Source: Sphingobium yanoikuyae
Lineage (GTDB): Bacteria > Pseudomonadota > Alphaproteobacteria > Sphingomonadales > Sphingomonadaceae
Direction: 5' to 3'
NCBI RefSeq assembly: GCF_013001025.1
Contig: NZ_CP053021.1
Span: forward strand, 3,252,001 to 3,316,000
DNA: 64,000 nt
This document shows positions 1 through 8,354 of the stretch, piece by piece. How positions within the stretch are numbered: position 1 is the stretch's first letter; every line of letters starts with the position of its first letter. The notes under the pieces were generated by a model. The model ran no database searches. It was not told the origin of the DNA and saw only the letters and a program-made list of their open reading frames with translations. The translations under genes and the position numbers were made by a program.

Positions 1-1
1 C

Positions 2-910
2 GCACCCCAGATCGTCGCCCGCTTCCTGCCCTTCTCGGTGCTGCTCGGCACCCTCATCATGCTGGCGACGCTCAACCAGAATAGCGAAATCATCGCGATG
101 AAGGCGGCGGGCCTCTCCGCCCAGCAGATCCTCGCCCCGCTGATCGCCGCCGCACTCGGCGTCTCGGTCCTCAGCTACGCCTTCAACGAACGGATCGTCG
201 CCCGCTCGACCGCGATGCTCAGCGCCTGGCAGGCGGTCGACTTCGGCCCGGTGCCCGCGGACAGCGGCATCAAGACCAATCCCTGGGTGCGTGACGGCAA
301 TAATCTCGTCACCGCGGCGATCGTCGCGGGCCATGGCCAGGACGTGCAGTTGCGCAAGGTCGAGATCTTCAACCGCATCAACAACAGCCTCACCACCATC
401 ATTACCGCGCCCAAGGGCCATTATGACGCCGCCAGCAAGAGCTGGGTGCTGGAAGGCGCGCGCCAGTTCGACGTCGCCCGCGGCACGCTCCAGAATGTCG
501 GCACCGTGCGCTTCGGCAGCGACATCCGTCCCGACCAGTTCACCTTGGCCAAGGTCGATCCCGACGCCCTGACCTTCAGCGAGTTGCAGGCCGCGATCGG
601 CGACCTGCACGATGCCGGGCGGCCGACCGCCGAACTGGAAGGCAGCCTGTGGCACAAGCTGTCCGGGCCGCTCTCGGCCGTGCTGATGCCGATCCTGGGC
701 TCCGTCGCCGCCTTCGGCCTCGCCCGCTCGGGCCAGCTCTTCCTACGCGCGGTGATGGGCATGGCACTGGGCTTCGCCTATTTCGTCGCCGACAATTTCT
801 CGCTCGCCATGGGCAATCTGGGCGCCTACCCCCCCATTCTCGCCGCCTGGGCGCCCTTCCTCCTCTTCCTGCTGCTCGGCGAGACGGTGCTGTTCAGAAC
901 CGAGGAATAA
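2..910 (+). CDS. lptG: LPS export permease LptG, 5'-truncated by window edge
   Basis: This is the C-terminal ~300 residues of a YjgP/YjgQ-family permease, one of the two membrane subunits of the Lpt ABC transporter that moves lipopolysaccharide from the inner membrane to the periplasmic bridge. The frame is open to the left edge, so the true start lies outside. A hydrophobic pair at the left end, a ~110-residue periplasmic beta domain (about residues 75-200) and three C-terminal membrane segments ending in an Ala/Leu-rich helix are visible. The C-terminal helix layout fits LptG better than LptF, but the two are related and LptF cannot be fully excluded. An lptF would be expected just upstream. 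The gene ends in TAA and is followed by a repeat-rich spacer. Confidence 0.85.
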   Translation, partial: APQIVARFLPFSVLLGTLIMLATLNQNSEIIAMKAAGLSAQQILAPLIAAALGVSVLSYAFNERIVARSTAMLSAWQAVDFGPVPADSGIKTNPWVRDGNNLVTAAIVAGHGQDVQLRKVEIFNRINNSLTTIITAPKGHYDAASKSWVLEGARQFDVARGTLQNVGTVRFGSDIRPDQFTLAKVDPDALTFSELQAAIGDLHDAGRPTAELEGSLWHKLSGPLSAVLMPILGSVAAFGLARSGQLFLRAVMGMALGFAYFVADNFSLAMGNLGAYPPILAAWAPFLLFLLLGETVLFRTEE

Positions 911-936
911 GCGTGGTTAAAGGCTGGCAAATCCCG

Positions 937-1043
937 TCATGCCAGCGAAGGCTGGCATCTCAGGCATGCGCACGCCACGTCAACCGGTAGCGAGATGCCC
1001 GCCCTCCCTCTGCCGCCGCCAGAGCCCCCAGCCTTCGCTGGGG
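937..1043. repeat. Palindromic repeat pair (REP-like)
   Basis: The left hairpin is GCCAGC-GAAG-GCTGGC (941-956), preceded by GTCAT. The right hairpin is CCCCAGC-CTTC-GCTGGGG (1026-1043). Each arm is self-complementary, and the two core sequences (CAGCGAAGGCTG and CAGCCTTCGCTG) are reverse complements of each other. This is the layout of a paired REP element. Short imperfect copies of this kind are common between sphingomonad genes. Confidence 0.6.
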
Positions 1044-1079
1044 CGAAGAAGTTGGGGTGGCTTACGGCCATCCCACCAA

Positions 1080-1170
1080 CGTCATGCTGAACTTGTTTCA
1101 GCATCCATCAAGCCTAACAAACCATTGGTCTATTGGGAGGAATGGACCCTGAAACAAGTTCAGGGTGACG
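1080..1170. repeat. Paired-hairpin intergenic repeat
   Basis: The left arm (1080-1106) contains GCTGAA-CTTGT-TTCAGC and the right arm (1144-1170) contains CCCTGAA-ACAAG-TTCAGGG. The arms are near-perfect reverse complements and each also folds on itself. Where the arms differ (GC versus CC/GG at the stem ends), both sides of the stem change together, so each hairpin is preserved. The outer ends are CGTCA and TGACG. The arms are 37 bp apart. Confidence 0.7.
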
Positions 1171-1355
1171 ATGATGGGATGGGCGGTTCTTGGTGGCGTC
1201 CCACCATCCCCGGTGCGCAGCTTGCCCGCTCGGACATTCCCTGATCTGGAAGCCACGTCCGATCACTCCTTTGCCGGTTGGATCACGACCACCTGATCGC
1301 AGCAAAAGCGTCGCTCCACGGTCGCTGCGCAACTCCGTCCTCCCCGTCCGCCCAC

Positions 1356-1383
1356 AAAAAAGGCCGGCGTTTCCACCGGCCTT
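1356..1383 (-). terminator. Rho-independent terminator of the desaturase gene
   Basis: Read on the minus strand, an 8-bp stem AAGGCCGG / CCGGCCTT with an 8-nt loop is followed by a T run (complement of aaaaa at 1356-1360). It begins 25 bp past the desaturase stop codon. Confidence 0.8.
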
Positions 1384-1407
1384 CTTTCCAGTCCCGATCC
1401 ACCGCGG

Positions 1408-2475
1408 TCAGCGCGCGTGCATCGTGCTCCGGGCGATCTTGGCGACCAGCGGGAACATGCCGGTATAATTGCCCTGGCGATAGGGCGAGTCGATGTCGAG
1501 CGTCGCCATCAGCTGCCGATGCGCGGCCGCCAGATTATGATAGGGCACGCTCGGCAGCAGGTGGTGCAACGCATGATAGCGCAGGCCGACCGGTGCCCAC
1601 AATTCGGGCAGCGTGCCAGGCGGCGGCACATTGACCGAATCCAGATATTGCGCCGTCACGGTCATCGCCTCGCCCTCATTCTCCCACAGATGGGCGACCA
1701 GGGTGCGCAACTGGTTGATGACGGTCATCGCCGAATGGATCGCCATATAGACCAGTAAGGGCTTCCAGCCGAAGGCGAACACGCTGCCGACCAGCGCCAG
1801 CGCGAACAGGCAGGCGCCCGCTTCCTGCCAATGCCACATGCGGGCAAACTCGCCCTCGGGCGCACGGCGGCGATAGGCGGGATTGATCGACAGCGCCGAA
1901 AACTCCGCCACCACCTTGCGCCGCAGCGGCGGGATGAGGAGGCTGAGCGGCGTCAGCACGCCAAAGCGCAGGATCAGGCCGATCGGCGCCAGCGCGGCCA
2001 CCACGATGAACAGGGGCAGCGACCAGGGCTTCATCAGCGCCAGCGGCAGATATTCGGGGTCTTCCGCCGTGCCATAGCGGGTGCGGGCATGATGCTGGGT
2101 ATGCACGCCTTCATAGAGGAAGGACGGGATCATCAGCGGAATGCCGACCAGCAGGTTCCAGCCGAAGCGGAAGCCGGGCAGCGCGCCCTTGCGGATATGG
2201 GTCAGCTCATGGATGAAGCTGGCCGCGCGATAGAGCGCCATCATCGACAACAGGGCACAGCCGATCGCGATCGCCACATTCTGGGCCAGAATCGCGCCGG
2301 CCAACGCGCCATAGCCGATCAGCGCCGACGCCAGCATGTCCGGCCAGTAGATGGCCGGGTTCGCGGTCGACAGGGTGCGCGTCAGATCCGCGGCAGCGCG
2401 CAGCATCTTCGTATCGTCGGGTATAGCCGACCGCGTGCGCGACGCGGCGGCCAAAATGGGATCATGCACAGTCAT
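1408..2475 (-). CDS. Fatty acid desaturase family membrane protein
   Basis: An integral-membrane di-iron desaturase or hydroxylase of about 355 residues that inserts double bonds or hydroxyls into acyl chains of lipids. The three histidine boxes are all present: HELTH (near residue 93), HTQHH (near 132) and HALHH (near 313), with hydrophobic stretches between them. The ATG at 2475 is preferred because GGGAAGG lies just upstream; an in-frame TTG seven codons earlier has no such site. The gene is convergent with lptG and ends at a clear terminator. The substrate (acyl-lipid, acyl-CoA or carotenoid-like) cannot be told from the sequence. The family call is firm. Confidence 0.88.
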   Translation of the reverse strand: MTVHDPILAAASRTRSAIPDDTKMLRAAADLTRTLSTANPAIYWPDMLASALIGYGALAGAILAQNVAIAIGCALLSMMALYRAASFIHELTHIRKGALPGFRFGWNLLVGIPLMIPSFLYEGVHTQHHARTRYGTAEDPEYLPLALMKPWSLPLFIVVAALAPIGLILRFGVLTPLSLLIPPLRRKVVAEFSALSINPAYRRRAPEGEFARMWHWQEAGACLFALALVGSVFAFGWKPLLVYMAIHSAMTVINQLRTLVAHLWENEGEAMTVTAQYLDSVNVPPPGTLPELWAPVGLRYHALHHLLPSVPYHNLAAAHRQLMATLDIDSPYRQGNYTGMFPLVAKIARSTMHAR

Positions 2476-2674
2476 GCTGCCTTCCCTACACTCCAAATGC
2501 GCTGCAATCGTGGCAGCAACGTGACATATTCACCCCGGTTGGGGGTGTGGGCCGGTACAGATGCGCAAGACGCGCATTTCCAGACCGACTCTTAGCGCCC
2601 CGACCCCGGCCCGAGATTGACATTCCGCAAACAAGCGCCGAACTGCTCGACACATTTCTTCAAGGGCCTGCGCC

Positions 2675-3832
2675 GTGGCATCAACCGATCTCCTCATCAC
2701 CCCCGTTTCCTCCAAGGCCGATCTCAAGGCCTTTGTCGACCTGCCCTGGCGGCTCTACGCCAATGATCCCAATTGGGTGCCGCCGCTCAAGTCCGAAGTC
2801 TACGGCCTGCTGACGCCGGGCAAGAATCCCTTCTTCGACCATGCCGAGGCCCAATATTTCCTCGCCCGGCGCGGAAACAAGGTGGTCGGCCGCATTTCCG
2901 CGCATTTCGACAAGCTGGCGCTGGCCCAGCCGGTCGAACAGGGCATGGGTCCGGGCACCGGCAATTTCGGCCTGTTCGAGGCGGAAGATGCCGAAACCGG
3001 CGCCGCCTTGATCGCCGCGGCCGAAGGCTGGCTCAAGGCCAAGGGCATGACCCGCGTGCTCGGCCCGATCTCGCTGTCGATCTGGGAAGAACCCGGCCTG
3101 CTGATCCAGGGTCATGATCATCCGCCGACGGTGATGATGGGCCATAACAGCGCCGCCTATCAGCCGATGGTCGAAGGCGCCGGCTATCAGCCGGTCAAGC
3201 AGCTCAAGACCTATGAGCTGGACATCACCAAGAATTTCCCGCCGCTGATCGAGCGCATCGTCGCCTCGGGCGAAAAGAGCGCGCGCATCACCATCCGCAA
3301 GGTCGACAAGTCGAAATTCGATCAGGAAGCCGCGATCATCCTGGGCATCCTCAACGATGCCTGGGGCAAGAATTGGGGCTTCGTGCCGATCACCGACGCC
3401 GAAGTCGCCTTCACCGGCAAGAAGCTCAAGCCGCTGGTGTTCGAGGATCTGATCATGATCGCGGAGCTGGAAGGCGAACCGGTCGCCTTCATGATGACCC
3501 TGCCCGACCTCAACGAGGCGTTGAAGCCGCTTAACGGCTCACTCTTCCCGTTCGGCTGGATCAAGCTGCTGCGCTGGCTGCGCAAGCCGCAGGTCCGCAC
3601 CATGCGCGTGCCGCTGATGGGCGTGGTCCAGCGGCTGCAATCGACCCGCATGGCCAGCCAGCTCGCCTTCATGATGATCGAATATATCCGCCGCAACGCC
3701 CTGGCCCATTACAGCGCGACGCGCGGCGAGATCGGCTGGGTGCTGGACGATAATCAGGGCATGAACGCGATCGCCGACGCCATCGAATCCAGGGTCAACA
3801 AGATCTATCAGGTCTACGAAAAGACGCTGTAA
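2675..3832 (+). CDS. GNAT-superfamily-like protein (YghO type)
   Basis: A 385-residue cytosolic protein. The first ~190 residues contain the motif region DPNWVPPLK and a fold with a GNAT-like V-V-G-R-I strand/turn (around residue 70). The C-terminal half carries a second acyltransferase-like segment with GWVLDDNQGMNAI near the end. Relatives are often labelled N-acetyltransferase or, dubiously, dATP pyrophosphohydrolase; no acceptor substrate is established. The start is GTG at 2675 with AAGGG about 10 nt upstream. No ATG start fits better. It converges on the esterase gene across a shared GC-rich hairpin. Family assignment is likely, function unknown. Confidence 0.7.
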   Translation: MASTDLLITPVSSKADLKAFVDLPWRLYANDPNWVPPLKSEVYGLLTPGKNPFFDHAEAQYFLARRGNKVVGRISAHFDKLALAQPVEQGMGPGTGNFGLFEAEDAETGAALIAAAEGWLKAKGMTRVLGPISLSIWEEPGLLIQGHDHPPTVMMGHNSAAYQPMVEGAGYQPVKQLKTYELDITKNFPPLIERIVASGEKSARITIRKVDKSKFDQEAAIILGILNDAWGKNWGFVPITDAEVAFTGKKLKPLVFEDLIMIAELEGEPVAFMMTLPDLNEALKPLNGSLFPFGWIKLLRWLRKPQVRTMRVPLMGVVQRLQSTRMASQLAFMMIEYIRRNALAHYSATRGEIGWVLDDNQGMNAIADAIESRVNKIYQVYEKTL

Positions 3833-3836
3833 GGCG

Positions 3837-3858
3837 GCGGGCGCACTTCAGCGCCCGC
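3837..3858. terminator. Bidirectional GC hairpin between convergent genes
   Basis: GCGGGCGC (3837-3844), loop ACTTCA, then GCGCCCGC (3851-3858). It starts 5 bp after the stop of the GNAT-like gene and overlaps the last codons and stop codon of the opposing esterase. No T run follows on either strand, so its role as a terminator is plausible rather than certain. Confidence 0.45.
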
Positions 3859-4663
3859 ACCCATCCGCCTGCAAGGCTATCATTGCCCGCGCCATCGCCA
3901 TGCCCAGCCGGCGCTGGGCATCGGTCACCAGATGCAGTTCGTCCGCCTGCCGCACAAGGCCGCCGGTCGGCACCATATAGGCGCAGCGCAGAGCGATGTC
4001 GCGCTGCGCTGCCTGCACCATCGCCCACCCCGGATAGCGCGCGACATGCTCCGACGCCGCCGGCCGATCGGCGATCTGCGCAAAGAGGAACGGCAGGTCT
4101 GCGCGTCCCAGATCCCGCCGGAAATGCCCGACCAGATCGGCCAGCGCAGCGCCATAGCCCGTTGCCGCCGTCCCATTCTCCGTGTCGCTCTCGCCCTGAT
4201 ACCAGAGGATGCCGGCCAGCCGTCCCCGGACCGATCGTACCCGCGCCAGACAGGAGCCATAGAGCGTCGTCCGATCCCCGCCGGGTCGCCAGCGCGCGAT
4301 CGCGCTGCCGCCCTTGGCGCAGGGGATCAGGAGGATCGGCCGCCGCTGCCGCGCGATCAGCGCGCGGGCAAAGAACAGGCCCGGTCCGACCGCCGCCAGC
4401 CGGTCCGCCGACACCATGTCCTGCTGCCCCTGCGCACTGTCGATCGGCTCCATCGCCGGTCGCACGATGCCGTCATTGCCCAGCATCGTCACGCCCGGCA
4501 CCGGCGCCCTTTCCGCCTCGGTCAGTTCCGCCATCGCGCCCCGCCCCGACATGTTGGACTGGCCGGCCAGCACATAGATGTCGGGCAAGGGCGCCGCGCC
4601 GCCGGCCGAGCCAGCCGCGCCGATCAGCGCGGTCAGGCCCAGTCCGGCAACCCGCCAGCTCAA
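3848..4663 (-). CDS. SASA-family carbohydrate esterase (CE6-like), exported
   Basis: A 271-residue SGNH-type esterase that would remove acetyl groups from acetylated sugars (sialate O-acetylesterase or acetylxylan esterase type). A hydrophobic N-terminus (residues 1-23, Ala/Gly-rich) looks like a signal peptide. The nucleophile block is GQSNM with Ser36, and DELH near the C-terminus supplies Asp241 and His244. The middle motif ILWYQGESD is also typical. The start is TTG at 4663, whose T-T-G-A overlaps the TGA of the upstream TonB receptor, so translation is probably coupled. Pairing with an outer-membrane receptor suggests periplasmic trimming of an imported acetylated oligosaccharide; the actual substrate is unknown. 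Confidence 0.8.
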   Translation of the reverse strand: MSWRVAGLGLTALIGAAGSAGGAAPLPDIYVLAGQSNMSGRGAMAELTEAERAPVPGVTMLGNDGIVRPAMEPIDSAQGQQDMVSADRLAAVGPGLFFARALIARQRRPILLIPCAKGGSAIARWRPGGDRTTLYGSCLARVRSVRGRLAGILWYQGESDTENGTAATGYGAALADLVGHFRRDLGRADLPFLFAQIADRPAASEHVARYPGWAMVQAAQRDIALRCAYMVPTGGLVRQADELHLVTDAQRRLGMAMARAMIALQADGCGR

Positions 4664-6888
4664 TAGCTGTAGCTCAGGCGGATGCCGCCATAACGATGGA
4701 AATCACGCGGCACATAGCCCTGGATCGCCGTCGTCCCGTAGCGGTTAGACACATCGTTGATCAGATAGCGATAATGCTGGTCGAACAGATTGTTGATGAA
4801 GCCCATCACCTGCCAGGACTTGTCGGCGCTGCGCAGGCCTAGCGCGATGTTCACCATCGCATATTCCGGCTGGATGGTGCGCGGATTCTGGTCCAGCGGC
4901 ACGACCTTGCTCTGCCAGGTGACGGCCCCCTGCGCGACCAGTTCCAGTGGCCCCTGCCCCAGCGGCTGGGCATAATCGATATTGCCAGCCAGCTTCCACT
5001 TGGGCGAGATCAGCATCGCCTTGCCGCTCAGATCCTGGCGCGGCGGCGTGCCGACGCATCCCTGCGCCGCGGTCTGGTTCACATAGCAGGTCGCGCCGGC
5101 AAATTCCTTGAACTTGGCGTCCAGATAGGTCAGCGACCCATTGATCGTCAGCCCGGCCACCGGGCGGATGCTGGTTTCCATTTCCAGGCCCCGGATGCGC
5201 ACCTTGCCGACATTGGTCAGGCGGAAATTCTGTGTCCCGTCGGCCAGATTTTCCACCGCCTGGGTCTGGAAATCGCGGAAGTTGGAATTGAAGACGGTGA
5301 CGTTCAGCGTCACCTTGCGATCCAGCAACTGCGATCGGAAGCCAAGCTCCAGGCTGTCGGATTTTTCCGGGTTCACCGGGCCGGCGTCGGCGCGCGCCTG
5401 GTTGAAGCCCGACGAGATGTCATAGGCCTGCCCCTTATGCCCGGTCGCATATGTGAGATAGAGGTTCATGTCGCGCGCGACATCCTGCTTGATGCCCAGC
5501 TTGTAGGTGCCGAAACTGTCGCTGCTGCGCCCCGCATAGACCCGGCTGGCCGCCAGATCGGTGAACACATAATCGATCTTTTCCCGGCTGTAGCGGCCAC
5601 CGGCGATCAGCGTCGTGCCGGGCAGCGGATCATATTCCAGCTGGCCAAAGCCCGCGATCAGGTCGCTGCCATTGGTCGCATCCCAATTGGCGTTGGAAAA
5701 GAGCGGTCCGCGATAGAAGTCGCGGCCGATGTCGACATTGCTGTAATAGGCGCCCAGCGTATAGCGGAACCGGTCCTTGCCGGGCGAAATCAGCCGCAGT
5801 TCCTGGCTGAACTGCTCGCTGTCGAAATGGCCATATTGAAAATTCTGGAAGCTGCTGATCGCGGAATCGTCGCTGTCGAACCAGTCATGCGACTTGTAGC
5901 GGTCATGCGCAGTGATCGACATGATCGTCGGCCCGCCCGTATCATAGCTCAGCCGCAGCGACTGGGCGAAGTCATTATAGGTGTTGCCGGTCGGGAAATC
6001 GATCGACACGTCCGTATTGTCCTTGTCGACCGTGATGCCCGGCGCGAACACATCCTGTGTGAAGGCGGGGTTGCCGCGCAGGATCGCATTGTCGCCCAGT
6101 TCGATGAAGGGCCGCGTCGCTGTCGTCCGCCCATCGGCATAATCGATCGCCAGATCAGCCTGCAACTCGGCCGTCGGATTCCAGCGCAGCTTGTTGCGGG
6201 TGGAGAAATAGCGGCGCCCGTTCAACGTCTTGCCATCGGCCAGGTTGCGCGAATTGCCCTTGAAATCATCATAGTTGACGCTGGTGCGGAAACCCAGCGT
6301 GTCGGTCAGCGGCCCGGAAAGAACCGCGCCGATCTGCTGCTCGTCATCGGTGGTGATCATGCCGCGCACCGACGCGGTCAGCGTCTTCGTCGGCGCCTTG
6401 GACACGATATTGATGAGGCCCGCCGAGGCCGACTTGCCATACAGCGTCGTCTGCGGCCCGCGCAGCACCTCGATCCGCTCGATATCGGAAAGATCGGTAA
6501 AGGCGCGCGACTGGAAGGCCAGCGCCACATCGTCCAGGATGACCGCGACGCTCGGCTCGACGCCGGGACTGAAGGCCAGGGTGCCGACACCGCGGATCGC
6601 GACATTGGCGCTCGCCGGATTTTCCGCCGGCCGGATGCTCAGCGACGGCGACACGCGGCTCAGATCGTTGAAATCCTGCACCGCATTGGCCTGCAACTGG
6701 GCCTCGCCCAGCACCTGCACCGACAAGGGCACATCCTGCACATTCTGTTCGCGCTTCTGCGCCGTCACGATGATGTCGCCGGCGGACATATCCTGCGCCT
6801 GCGCATGGGCCATGCCCGCCAGCGCCCCCGATGCGACGCCAACCAGCAGGCTCGCCATCACGACTGCCATTTTCGACTGCCCCTTCAT
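4660..6888 (-). CDS. TonB-dependent outer-membrane receptor
   Basis: A 742-residue TonB-dependent receptor. Residues 1-31 form a signal peptide ending near AHAQAQ. The mature start contains D-I-I-V-T-A-Q-K-R-E-Q, the usual plug-domain opening, followed by the plug with L-R-G-P-Q-T-T-L-Y-G and a long beta barrel ending in aromatic Y-S-Y. The start is ATG 6888 because GGGAGAGG sits 4 nt upstream; the longer in-frame reading has no ribosome site. It is co-transcribed with the SASA esterase. The 329-bp upstream region carries two perfect FadR-type palindromes, suggesting sugar-acid-controlled expression. The ligand is unknown; an acetylated plant oligosaccharide is my inference from the neighbour. 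Confidence 0.9.
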   Translation of the reverse strand: MKGQSKMAVVMASLLVGVASGALAGMAHAQAQDMSAGDIIVTAQKREQNVQDVPLSVQVLGEAQLQANAVQDFNDLSRVSPSLSIRPAENPASANVAIRGVGTLAFSPGVEPSVAVILDDVALAFQSRAFTDLSDIERIEVLRGPQTTLYGKSASAGLINIVSKAPTKTLTASVRGMITTDDEQQIGAVLSGPLTDTLGFRTSVNYDDFKGNSRNLADGKTLNGRRYFSTRNKLRWNPTAELQADLAIDYADGRTTATRPFIELGDNAILRGNPAFTQDVFAPGITVDKDNTDVSIDFPTGNTYNDFAQSLRLSYDTGGPTIMSITAHDRYKSHDWFDSDDSAISSFQNFQYGHFDSEQFSQELRLISPGKDRFRYTLGAYYSNVDIGRDFYRGPLFSNANWDATNGSDLIAGFGQLEYDPLPGTTLIAGGRYSREKIDYVFTDLAASRVYAGRSSDSFGTYKLGIKQDVARDMNLYLTYATGHKGQAYDISSGFNQARADAGPVNPEKSDSLELGFRSQLLDRKVTLNVTVFNSNFRDFQTQAVENLADGTQNFRLTNVGKVRIRGLEMETSIRPVAGLTINGSLTYLDAKFKEFAGATCYVNQTAAQGCVGTPPRQDLSGKAMLISPKWKLAGNIDYAQPLGQGPLELVAQGAVTWQSKVVPLDQNPRTIQPEYAMVNIALGLRSADKSWQVMGFINNLFDQHYRYLINDVSNRYGTTAIQGYVPRDFHRYGGIRLSYSY

Positions 6889-7040
6889 CAACCTCTCCCG
6901 ATCCTGTGTTCCAAAGCTGCCACCAGGAGCCATCGGCCGATGCGCCGGTTTGCCCGACTGCACCGACATCAAAGCCCACATTGCGGGACTTCACTCCAGA
7001 TTTCGAAAAGGCTGTAACTGACAGATCAGGCCAGCGCAAC

Positions 7041-7059
7041 ATATTGGTCAAACCAATAT
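7041..7059. promoter_or_regulatory. FadR/GntR-type operator, perfect palindrome
   Basis: ATATTGGT-CAA-ACCAATAT is a perfect 8-bp inverted repeat with a 3-bp centre. It fits the FadR-subfamily consensus TNGTNNNACNA and closely resembles known PdhR (ATTGGTNNNACCAAT) and UxuR-like sites. It lies about 155 bp upstream of the receptor start codon. Confidence 0.6.
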
Positions 7060-7074
7060 TGATGAACACGGCAC

Positions 7075-7085
7075 TTGTCAGACAA
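7075..7085. promoter_or_regulatory. Second FadR/GntR-type operator
   Basis: TTGTC-A-GACAA is a perfect 11-bp palindrome that also fits TNGTNNNACNA. It is centred 30 bp from the first palindrome, about three helical turns, so the sites would lie on the same DNA face. Confidence 0.5.
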
Positions 7086-7217
7086 ATTGGCCTGACAGAT
7101 CGATTGTCATGGCGAATGGCTGCGCTCCGGTGGAAGCAGGCCGCCGTGAATCAGCATCGGCGCGATCGACGGTCCGCAGACAGTCGATCGCGCCGATCGC
7201 GCATTTTCAAAATCGGG

Positions 7218-8123
7218 TCAGGCGGCGGCCGGGGTCGCCTCGGCCGGCTTCAGATGGCGTGCCAGGAAATCGAGGCAACTGCGCACCTTGGCGCTGTCCC
7301 CCTGCGCCGGCAGATAGAGGGCGACGATCGGCGATTCCGGCAGCGCGACAGCGGGCAGCACCGTCTGCAACCGCCCCTCTTCCAGATCGTCCGACACCGC
7401 CCATAGCGACTTGATGACGATACCGGCGCCATTGAGCGCCCACATCCGCGCCATTTCGCCATCATTGGTGCTCAGCACCCGGCTCGCCCGATTGTCCCGC
7501 CCCATGTCCATGTCGATCGCGCGCCACATATCCTGCCCGCCGCCAATGACGATCCGGTCATGGCTGGCCAGATCCTCGATCGTGCGCGGCACGCCGCGTC
7601 GGCTGAGATATTCGGGCGAGGCGCAGAGCATGCGCGGATTGTCGGCCAGTCGCTTCATGATCAGGCCGCTGTCGGGCGGCGGATCGAAACAGATGGCGAT
7701 GTCATGGCCGGTCTCGACAATATTGGCCGCCTGCCCCGCCGCCTCCAGATGCACCGCCACTTCCGGGTGCAGCGTCGCATAATGCTGGAACAATGGCGCC
7801 AGCCGACTGCGGCCCGAGTGCAGCGTCGTCACCACGCGCAATGCCCCGACCGGCTCGGTGGCGTTGCGCATCACCACATTTTCCGCCTGGTCGATGTCGG
7901 ACAGCGCCTGCCCCGCCTTCTCGTAGAAGATCTGGCCTTCCTGGGTCAGCGTCATGTGCCGGCTGTTGCGGCGCACCAGCATCACCCCCAGCCGCGACTC
8001 CAGTTGCGACAGGCGGCGACTGGTCGCGGCAAGCGACAGGTCCAGTCGTTTGGCCGCTTCGGACAGGCTGCCCGATTCGGCAATTTTCACGAAGGACAGG
8101 ATTTCAGCATAGCGATCGGCCAT
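7218..8123 (-). CDS. LysR-family transcriptional regulator
   Basis: A 301-residue LysR-type activator/repressor. An N-terminal winged helix-turn-helix (about residues 5-62, with the S-L-S-E-A-A-K-R-L pattern and V-R-R-N) is followed by a periplasmic-binding-protein-like effector domain. The ATG at 8123 starts M-A-D-R-Y-A-E-I-L, the normal LysR opening. The frame continues 52 codons upstream, but that part is Arg/Asn-rich and unlike the family. The Shine-Dalgarno site is weak. It lies upstream of, and parallel to, the TonB receptor but is separated by 329 bp of GntR-like operators, so it is not obviously its regulator. The target is unknown. Confidence 0.85.
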   Translation of the reverse strand: MADRYAEILSFVKIAESGSLSEAAKRLDLSLAATSRRLSQLESRLGVMLVRRNSRHMTLTQEGQIFYEKAGQALSDIDQAENVVMRNATEPVGALRVVTTLHSGRSRLAPLFQHYATLHPEVAVHLEAAGQAANIVETGHDIAICFDPPPDSGLIMKRLADNPRMLCASPEYLSRRGVPRTIEDLASHDRIVIGGGQDMWRAIDMDMGRDNRASRVLSTNDGEMARMWALNGAGIVIKSLWAVSDDLEEGRLQTVLPAVALPESPIVALYLPAQGDSAKVRSCLDFLARHLKPAEATPAAA

Positions 8124-8354
8124 GCGCAAAAAGCTATGCGCGTTACGCTGCATTGCAATAGGCGCAAGGTTGCAGTTCCGTGTGAAAACATTGCCACGTC
8201 TCCCAAACGGCACGGAAATGCGACGGAATTTTGCTGGCGTTACCGCTATCGCAAGGCTGGCTTGCATGGTGTGGACCACGTTGACCGTCGCTTGTGCGTC
8301 GCATCATTTTTCGAACAAAGGCCGCCCGTCGGCTCCATTTCGGAAAGGACCGCC

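Larger units (their letters stand above)
911..1407. other. 497-bp intergenic spacer with palindromic repeats
   Basis: No convincing gene lies here. The spacer separates lptG from a convergent desaturase. It holds a pair of GAAG/CTTC-loop hairpins (about 937-1043), a larger paired-hairpin repeat (1080-1170) and the desaturase terminator (1356-1383). The rest (1171-1355) shows no recognisable signal. Confidence 0.7.
6889..7217 (-). promoter_or_regulatory. Regulatory region upstream of the TonB receptor
   Basis: A 329-bp gap between the LysR stop and the receptor start, both on the minus strand. Besides the two palindromes listed separately, CTGACAGATC occurs twice (about 7018-7028 and 7093-7103), and TGACA-N7-TGTCA follows at about 7094-7110. 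The repeats cluster within 7015-7110. Nothing gene-like was seen in it. Confidence 0.6.

Noticed and set aside
911..1407. tRNA, small RNA or short protein in the spacer after lptG
   Set aside because: No cloverleaf, and the short open frames are explained by the repeats; only palindromes and a terminator are supported.
5437..7017. A 526-codon plus-strand open frame
   Set aside because: It is antisense to the TonB receptor, with biased composition and no recognisable domain; the receptor frame has the signal peptide, plug and barrel.
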